NCBI GenBank assembly: GCA_002393895.1
Contig: DGUE01000164.1
Location: 3,371 to 8,488 of the forward strand
Direction of reading: 5' to 3'
DNA length: 5,118 nt
Origin: Bacteroidales bacterium UBA4318
Lineage (GTDB): Bacteria > Bacteroidota > Bacteroidia > Bacteroidales > UBA932
Part shown: piece after piece, positions 1 through 5,118 of the stretch
How the letters are laid out: each line of letters opens with the position of its first letter
Position numbering within the stretch: the stretch's first letter is position 1
Notes under the pieces: model-generated
The model's input: the letters and a program-made list of their open reading frames with translations, nothing else
Databases searched by the model: none
What the model was told of the DNA's origin: nothing
Translations under genes and position numbers: made by a program

Positions 1-465
1 GAGGTCGAGCCCTCCATGGGCAAGGGCAAGCTGATCGATGCAATTTTCGGAGAGTTCGCCGAGAAGAACCTCATCCAGCCCACCTTCATCATCGATTATC
101 CCGTGGAGATGAGTCCTCTTACCAAGCGCCATCGCAGCAATCCCGCCCTCACCGAGAGGTTCGAACTCTTCGTCTGCGGCAAGGAGCTTGCTAACGCATA
201 TTCCGAGCTGAACGACCCTATCGACCAGCTGGAGCGCTTCGAGGAGCAGGCCCGCCTCAAGAGCAAAGGCGACGACGAGGCGATGTTCATCGACTTCGAC
301 TTCGTGCGCGCCCTCGAATATGGCATGCCTCCCACCTCCGGCCTCGGAATGGGTATCGACCGCCTCACAATGTTCATGACCGGCCAGACCGCCATCCAGG
401 ACGTGCTCTTCTTCCCTCAGATGAAGCCCGAAAAAATTTTGAAGGACAGTAAAACGGAAGAATAA
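1..465 (+). CDS. lysS: Lysyl-tRNA synthetase, class II (3' part only)
   Basis: This enzyme attaches lysine to tRNA-Lys in the cytoplasm, using ATP to form lysyl-adenylate. Only the last 154 codons are present, open from base 1, so the start lies outside the window. The visible part is the C-terminal end of the class II catalytic core. It contains the block [17 protein letters not shown], then [20 protein letters not shown], which carries lysine- and ATP-site residues, and finally class II motif 3, [11 protein letters not shown], with its invariant arginine. The ending [12 protein letters not shown] is typical of bacterial LysS, and a short charged tail (ILKDSKTEE) follows before the TAA stop. 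The match to bacterial LysS, especially Bacteroidota forms, is strong. The next gene starts 31 bases downstream, so transcriptional read-through into asnA is possible. Nothing suggests a defect in the visible part. Confidence 0.96.
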   Translation, partial: EVEPSMGKGKLIDAIFGEFAEKNLIQPTFIIDYPVEMSPLTKRHRSNPALTERFELFVCGKELANAYSELNDPIDQLERFEEQARLKSKGDDEAMFIDFDFVRALEYGMPPTSGLGMGIDRLTMFMTGQTAIQDVLFFPQMKPEKILKDSKTEE

Positions 466-468
466 ACT

Positions 469-496
469 TGTCATTCCGAGCGAAGCGAAGGAATCT
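469..496. repeat. 28-bp dispersed repeat, copy 1 (lysS-asnA gap)
   Basis: These 28 bases (beginning TGTCATTCCGAGCGAAG and ending GAAGGAATCT) are identical to 2655-2682 and in the same orientation. The core begins ATTCC and ends GGAAT, giving a 5-bp inverted repeat around a 12-base centre, with an internal GCGAA repetition. From general knowledge, this motif recurs in many copies in various Bacteroidota and other bacterial genomes and is often translated spuriously as SERSEGI or, on the other strand, as FASLGMT-like peptides. Its mechanism of spread is not evident here. This copy fills nearly the whole gap between the lysS stop and the asnA start codon. Confidence 0.9.
488..492 (+). promoter_or_regulatory. 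Shine-Dalgarno-like AAGGA within the repeat, before asnA
   Basis: AAGGA lies 4 bases upstream of the asnA ATG and is part of the 28-bp repeat itself. The other complete starts in the window (1537, 2469, 3428) have no comparable purine tract at the usual distance, as is normal in Bacteroidota. The 4-base spacing is a little short, so real use as a ribosome-binding site is uncertain. Confidence 0.3.
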
Positions 497-1540
497 ATGA
501 AACTGCAGATACCGAATAACTATTCCCCCCTGCTGAACCCGCGGCAGACGGAGGGCGCCATCAAGGAGATCAAGGACTTCTTCCAGATGAACCTGGCCTC
601 CGAGCTGCGCCTGCGCCGTGTGACCGCGCCCCTTTTCGTGCGCAGAGGCACCGGCATCAACGACGACCTTAACGGCGTCGAGCGTGCGGTGAGCTTCCCT
701 GTTAAAGATATGGAGGGGCAGGTGTGCGAGATAGTGCATTCGCTGGCCAAGTGGAAACGCCTCACCCTGGCGGAGTACGGCATCGAGCCCGGCTATGGCA
801 TCTACACCGATATGAACGCCATACGTGCGGATGAGGAACTGGATAACGTCCACTCTCTCTACGTAGACCAGTGGGACTGGGAGCGCGTTATGCTGCCGGG
901 AGAAAGGAATCCGGAGTATCTGAAAGATGTAGTCCGCCGCATCTGGTCTGCCATCGTCCGCACCGAGTTCATGGTGTGCGAGAAATACCCCGTAATCACC
1001 CCCTGCCTGCCCGAGGAGATCCACTTCATCCATGCAGAGCAGCTGCGGAGGATGTATCCGGATATGAGCCCGAGGGAGAGGGAGGATGCCATCTGCAAGG
1101 AGTTCGGTGCGGTGTTCGTGGCCGGAATCGGCTGCGCCCTCGGCGACGGACTCAGGCACGACGGGCGTTCTGCCGACTACGACGACTGGAGCACTCCCGC
1201 CCAGTGGGAAGGGGAGATGCTGCCCGGCCTGAACGGGGATATTCTGGTCTGGAATCCTGTGCTCGGGCATAGCTTCGAGCTGTCCTCCATGGGCATCCGG
1301 GTGGATCGCGCCGCACTTCTGCGCCAGCTCTCCATCGCCGGGGAAGAGAAGAAGGCTGAGCTCTACTTCCATCAGGAACTGCTTTCCGGGCGTCTGCCCC
1401 AGAGCATCGGCGGCGGCATCGGACAGAGCCGCCTCTGCATGTTCTTCCTGCGCAAGGCACACATCGGCGAGATCCAGGCTTCCGTCTGGCCCGCAGAGAT
1501 GATCGCCTCCTGCTCCGAAAACAACATCCCCCTCATATGA
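497..1540 (+). CDS. asnA: Aspartate-ammonia ligase (asparagine synthetase A)
   Basis: AsnA is a cytoplasmic enzyme that makes asparagine from aspartate, ammonia and ATP, releasing AMP and pyrophosphate. Its fold is related to class II aminoacyl-tRNA synthetases. The 347-residue protein is full length (the E. coli enzyme is about 330) and keeps the family blocks in order: GINDDLNG (about 53-60), HSLAKWKR (81-88), YVDQWDWER (122-130), EEIHFIHAEQL (163-173), RHDGRSADYDDWSTP (210-224), LNGDILVWNPVL (235-246), ELSSMGIRVD (251-260) and the ATP-site segment SIGGGIGQSR (303-312). The start at 497 is supported because Bacteroides-type AsnA proteins have the same N-terminal extension (NYxPLL, RQTE), and there is no in-frame ATG between the lysS stop and 497. 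The stop overlaps the next start by 4 bases (ATGA). The immediate leader is a dispersed repeat rather than a unique sequence. Confidence 0.97.
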   Translation: MKLQIPNNYSPLLNPRQTEGAIKEIKDFFQMNLASELRLRRVTAPLFVRRGTGINDDLNGVERAVSFPVKDMEGQVCEIVHSLAKWKRLTLAEYGIEPGYGIYTDMNAIRADEELDNVHSLYVDQWDWERVMLPGERNPEYLKDVVRRIWSAIVRTEFMVCEKYPVITPCLPEEIHFIHAEQLRRMYPDMSPREREDAICKEFGAVFVAGIGCALGDGLRHDGRSADYDDWSTPAQWEGEMLPGLNGDILVWNPVLGHSFELSSMGIRVDRAALLRQLSIAGEEKKAELYFHQELLSGRLPQSIGGGIGQSRLCMFFLRKAHIGEIQASVWPAEMIASCSENNIPLI

Positions 1541-2472
1541 GAAAGATATTGCTGCTTTGCCTGCTCTCCGTGGCCTTTCTGGGCTGCGGGCGCAAGACCA
1601 TAATCGGCGTCAGTTTCCCCGAAGCCCCGATTGAGTTCGCTACGAATGCGGATTTCGGGATGGAACTAATCAACTACTACAATATTATTCAGTTGCCGGA
1701 CGGTACCTACAGGATGTATTTCTCCGGCAATCCCATCGACGGGGTGGCCGAGAACGAGAGGAACCAGAACCTCTATCTTGCAGAATCCACCGACGGCTTC
1801 CACTACGAGTTGAAGTGCAAGGTGATGGATATGGTAATCGAGCAGTCGGTGTTCATGGTGAAGGACAAGGAATACCCCTACCGCATGGTCGGCTGCCAGT
1901 GGATAGGCGAAAAGAGCTGGGAGCGCGGTGTGTTCTTATGGAAGTCGAAGGACGGAATCGAGTTCACCGACCGTAAGATGCTCTACGACAAGATCCACGA
2001 CACCCAGAATGTGATGGTCACTCGCGGCAACCGCTGGAAACTCTATTCCAGGATAACCCAGGAGCACTACAAGAACCGCCGTATGACCGTGGCGGAATTC
2101 AACAAGAGGGGAGAGCAGTTGAGCGATACCGAGATTCTGGCGGGAGATTTCCTCTATAATAACGCAGCATGCAAGGTGGACAAGCGTTACGACCTGCTGT
2201 TCCCTACATATTATAATACCCACGGCGGCACCACCGATGCCTGCTTTTTCCGCTGTTATCTGACAGACGGTCCCTTCATCCGTGAGTTCCCCTGCGAGCT
2301 TAACCGCTGGGTGGAGGCCGACGAGCACTGGGTGCTCGCCAGCCCGGGGTTTGTCTTCATCAATGGCGAAAGATATCTTGCATATAATTCCCGCACCCGT
2401 TCCCACGAAACCAGCGAAACGGGTATGGTCAGCCGCTATAAACTGGTCAAGGCCGTAATCGAATACGAATGA
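1537..2472 (+). CDS. Predicted lipoprotein with five-bladed beta-propeller (GH43/GH32-like fold)
   Basis: I do not recognise a specific family. The first 17 residues form a lipoprotein signal: positive MRK, a hydrophobic stretch and a lipobox-like FLGC with the lipidated cysteine at 17, so export and membrane anchoring are likely. There is no acidic run after the cysteine to suggest surface export. The remainder contains about five repeats of a sheet pattern: YRMYFSG with NLYLAESTDGFHYE (58-91), YPYRMVGC with GVFLWKSKDGIEF (113-143), VMVTRGNRWKLYSRI with MTVAEFN (159-189), KVDKRYDLLFPTYYN with CFFRCYL (213-242), and SPGFVFINGERYLAYNSR with MVSRYKL (269-303). This periodicity and the (S/K)xDGxxF/Y turns resemble five-bladed glycosidase propellers such as GH43 and GH32. 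I cannot assign a catalytic triad, so enzyme activity and substrate are unknown. Both ends overlap neighbouring genes by 4 bases, which implies translation coupled to asnA and the methyltransferase. Confidence 0.75.
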   Translation: MRKILLLCLLSVAFLGCGRKTIIGVSFPEAPIEFATNADFGMELINYYNIIQLPDGTYRMYFSGNPIDGVAENERNQNLYLAESTDGFHYELKCKVMDMVIEQSVFMVKDKEYPYRMVGCQWIGEKSWERGVFLWKSKDGIEFTDRKMLYDKIHDTQNVMVTRGNRWKLYSRITQEHYKNRRMTVAEFNKRGEQLSDTEILAGDFLYNNAACKVDKRYDLLFPTYYNTHGGTTDACFFRCYLTDGPFIREFPCELNRWVEADEHWVLASPGFVFINGERYLAYNSRTRSHETSETGMVSRYKLVKAVIEYE

Positions 2473-3257
2473 CCCCGGAACTGATCACATCTGCCCAGAA
2501 TCCCAAGCTGAAGCGCCTCCTTGCCCTTCAGGAGAAGTCCCGTCTGCGCCGTTCGGAAGGGGTTTTTGTGGTCGAAGGCCGCCGCGAGTTGGAGCATTGC
2601 CTCGCCGCCGGCTTTGAAGTAGAATCTTTGTTCATTTGCCCGGAGTTGTATAACTGTCATTCCGAGCGAAGCGAAGGAATCTCTACTTTCCATGTATCAA
2701 AGGAACTATATTCCAAAGTAGCGTACCGGGGGAGTACGGAGGGAATAATCGCCGAGGTCAAGGCGAAGTATCCGACACTGGACGATCTGGCCCTGAAGGA
2801 GAATCCGCTGGTGATGGTGCTGGAAGGGGTAGAAAAACCGGGAAACCTTGGCGCCGTTCTTCGCAGCGCCGATGCCGCCGGGGCCGATGCCGTGATAATC
2901 TGCGACCCGCTCACAGACCTCTACAACCCCAACCTCATCCGGGCTTCCATCGGCGCCGTGTTTACCGTTCCCACGGTGGCCTGTTCATCGGCCGATGCCA
3001 TTGCCTTCCTGCAGAAGCTTGGCATCCAGATTCTGACGGCGCAGCTGCAGGACTCTTCCCTTTATTATGACGTAGATATGCGTCGGGGCACGGCTTTGGT
3101 GATGGGCACCGAGGCCACTGGCCTTACGGGGCAGTGGCGGAAGGCGGCATCGGCCCATATCCGCATTCCCATGCTGGGACGCCTGGACAGCCTGAACGTA
3201 TCCGTATCGGCCGCCATTCTTCTTTTTGAGGCCGTCCGCCAGCGGCAACACCCTTGA
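2469..3257 (+). CDS. RNA 2'-O-methyltransferase, SpoU/TrmH (SPOUT) family
   Basis: Members of this family transfer a methyl group from S-adenosylmethionine to a ribose 2'-OH in rRNA or tRNA. The target of this one cannot be read from sequence. Residues 1 to about 60 form the substrate-binding N-terminal domain (ITSAQNPKLKRLLAL, then GVFVVEGRRELEHCL). The SPOUT catalytic domain covers about 113-260. Motif 1 is NLGAVLRSADAAGAD (126-140, with N126 and R132), motif 2 is LYNPNLIRASIGAVF (151-165), and motif 3 includes VMGTEATGL (211-219) and IRIPMLGRLDSLNVSVSAA (231-249), which forms the cofactor-binding knot. The length, 262 residues, is normal. The ATG overlaps the previous stop (ATGA) and no ribosome-binding site is visible. 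Two oddities stand out. Residues 63-71 (CHSERSEGI) are encoded by a dispersed repeat in the linker between domains, and the stop codon lies inside the left arm of a 113-bp palindrome. Confidence 0.93.
   Translation: MTPELITSAQNPKLKRLLALQEKSRLRRSEGVFVVEGRRELEHCLAAGFEVESLFICPELYNCHSERSEGISTFHVSKELYSKVAYRGSTEGIIAEVKAKYPTLDDLALKENPLVMVLEGVEKPGNLGAVLRSADAAGADAVIICDPLTDLYNPNLIRASIGAVFTVPTVACSSADAIAFLQKLGIQILTAQLQDSSLYYDVDMRRGTALVMGTEATGLTGQWRKAASAHIRIPMLGRLDSLNVSVSAAILLFEAVRQRQHP
2655..2682. repeat. 28-bp dispersed repeat, copy 2 (inside the methyltransferase gene)
   Basis: This copy is identical over 28 bases, and in the same orientation, to 469-496, 2186 bases away. The identity stops at both edges (T versus C before, A versus C after). 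It falls exactly on codon boundaries of the methyltransferase gene, with TGT as codon 63, and reads through as CHSERSEGI without a stop or frameshift. It lies between the first-domain strand LFICPEL and the segment HVSKELYSKVAYRGSTEGIIAEV, a position that is a variable linker in TrmH-like proteins. Confidence 0.9.
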
Positions 3258-3286
3258 CAGTTAAGTAGTTGATACTCATTACTTTG
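3254..3286 (+). promoter_or_regulatory. Candidate Bacteroidota promoter within the palindrome
   Basis: TTGACA (3254-3259) is followed after 19 bases by TTACTTTG (3279-3286), close to the Bacteroidota -7 element TAnnTTTG, with one mismatch in the fixed positions. Transcription would begin near 3293, so the RNA would open with the central hairpin and run about 135 bases to the GH97 start codon. The motif overlaps the last codons of the methyltransferase gene. This rests on motif match alone. Confidence 0.3.
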
Positions 3287-3330
3287 TATACTATTTCTCG
3301 TTCAAAAAACGAACGAGAAATGTATCATAA
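3284..3330. terminator. Strong hairpin after the methyltransferase gene, terminator-like
   Basis: Bases 3293-3303 (ATTTCTCGTTC) and 3311-3321 (GAACGAGAAAT) are perfect 11-bp inverted repeats with the loop AAAAAAC. The stem continues with ATAC/GTAT (3288-3291 with 3322-3325) after one bulged T at 3292. It then extends over 3284-3287 with 3327-3330 (one G-U pair) after a bulged C at 3326. It lies 26 bases after the methyltransferase stop, where a terminator is expected. It lacks a following T-run on the + strand, so intrinsic termination is not certain. It may instead be the core of the larger palindrome. Confidence 0.45.
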
Positions 3331-3369
3331 TACGCTGATAGTGAGGCGGTTAGTTGTCAAGGGGTGCGG

Positions 3370-3401
3370 TTTGGAAATGAGCCAGAAACTTTGTATTTTT
3401 A
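3370..3401 (+). promoter_or_regulatory. Candidate promoter directly upstream of the GH97 gene
   Basis: TTTG at 3370-3373 is followed after 20 bases by TATTTTTA (3394-3401), a match to TAnnTTTG except for the last base. This would give a leader of about 20 bases before the ATG at 3428. A competing reading uses AAACTTTG at 3386-3393, but its spacing to TTTG is only 12 bases. A promoter somewhere in 3254-3410 is likely because the GH97 gene is separated from upstream genes by 170 bases. The exact elements are uncertain. Confidence 0.35.
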
Positions 3402-3418
3402 TGCCAATAAACGGATAA

Positions 3419-5118
<1,700 letters not shown>

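Larger units (their letters stand above)
3251..3363. repeat. 113-bp imperfect palindrome, possible MITE-like element
   Basis: The ends CCCTTGACA (3251-3259) and TGTCAAGGG (3355-3363) are perfect inverted repeats. Continuing inward, bases 3260-3264 (GTTAA) face 3350-3354 (TTAGT), so an RNA could form 14 consecutive pairs including two G-U pairs. Bases 3284-3303 also pair with 3311-3330 around a 7-base loop. Outer arms and central hairpin share one centre, base 3307, so the whole segment folds as one symmetric structure, with TCA 3276-3278 facing TGA 3336-3338 between them. Terminal inverted repeats plus internal symmetry, AT-richness and lack of coding capacity fit a miniature inverted-repeat element. 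No convincing target-site duplication is visible: GCGG at 3242-3245 and 3366-3369 is not adjacent to the ends. The alternative is a large structured terminator or leader. Confidence 0.45.

Noticed and set aside
374..1462. A 362-codon open frame on the - strand opposite lysS and asnA
   Set aside because: The + strand AsnA match is decisive. The - strand translation is low-complexity and has no domain signature. Part of its sequence is just the reverse reading of the 28-bp repeat.
1936..2406. A 156-codon open frame on the - strand opposite the propeller lipoprotein
   Set aside because: It has no recognisable domain, lies fully inside a better supported gene with a signal peptide and repeat structure, and has no leader of its own.
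469..2682. The two 28-bp repeats as parts of a CRISPR array or as ends of a composite transposon
   Set aside because: The copies are single, 2.2 kb apart, in direct orientation, with ordinary housekeeping genes between them and no transposase or Cas gene. A dispersed intergenic-type repeat explains them better.
3242..3369. GCGG at 3242-3245 and 3366-3369 as a target-site duplication around the palindrome
   Set aside because: The copies are four bases long and are separated from the palindrome ends by five and two bases, so they do not behave as a true flanking duplication.
3401..3418. Five-codon upstream ORF (ATG to TAA) before the GH97 start
   Set aside because: It is in the same frame but stops after MPING. 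It may lie at or before the transcription start, and an ORF this short is expected by chance in an AT-rich leader.

Overview
This window looks like chromosomal DNA from a Bacteroidota (Bacteroidales-type) organism with fairly GC-rich coding sequence. The evidence is a LysS and an AsnA that closely resemble Bacteroides-type proteins, start codons mostly without Shine-Dalgarno sequences, two predicted lipoproteins, a SusB-like GH97 enzyme, and TTTG-type promoter-like motifs. I cannot name the genus. A gut or rumen Bacteroidales is a reasonable guess only.

Layout, all on the + strand. Positions 1-465 hold the 3' end of lysS (class II lysyl-tRNA synthetase). A 31-base gap follows, filled almost entirely by one copy of a 28-bp dispersed repeat. 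Next come asnA (497-1540, aspartate-ammonia ligase), a lipoprotein with a predicted five-bladed beta-propeller (1537-2472), and a SpoU/TrmH-family RNA 2'-O-methyltransferase (2469-3257). The last three genes are joined by two 4-base ATGA stop/start overlaps, so they are very probably co-transcribed and translationally coupled. The methyltransferase gene carries a second, identical, same-orientation copy of the 28-bp repeat inside its reading frame, where it encodes the tract CHSERSEGI.

The only substantial non-coding stretch is 3258-3427. It is AT-richer than its surroundings. It contains a symmetric 113-bp imperfect palindrome (3251-3363) with 14-base outer arms and a strong central hairpin, both centred on the same base (3307). 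The palindrome begins inside the end of the methyltransferase gene and includes its stop codon. It could be a MITE-like element or a structured terminator/leader. Candidate Bacteroidota promoters lie in and just after it.

From 3428 to the window end runs the first 563 codons of a secreted GH97 glycoside hydrolase. It retains the full set of glutamates characteristic of the inverting SusB-type alpha-glucosidases, at SusB spacing. It begins a new transcription unit dedicated to glycan breakdown, functionally distinct from the tRNA-charging, asparagine and RNA-modification genes upstream.

I see no defence system, CRISPR array, tRNA, rRNA, prophage or transposase gene, and no clear new multi-gene system. 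The points most worth a second look are the in-frame repeat in the methyltransferase, the same repeat serving as the entire leader of asnA, and the concentric palindrome at 3251-3363.
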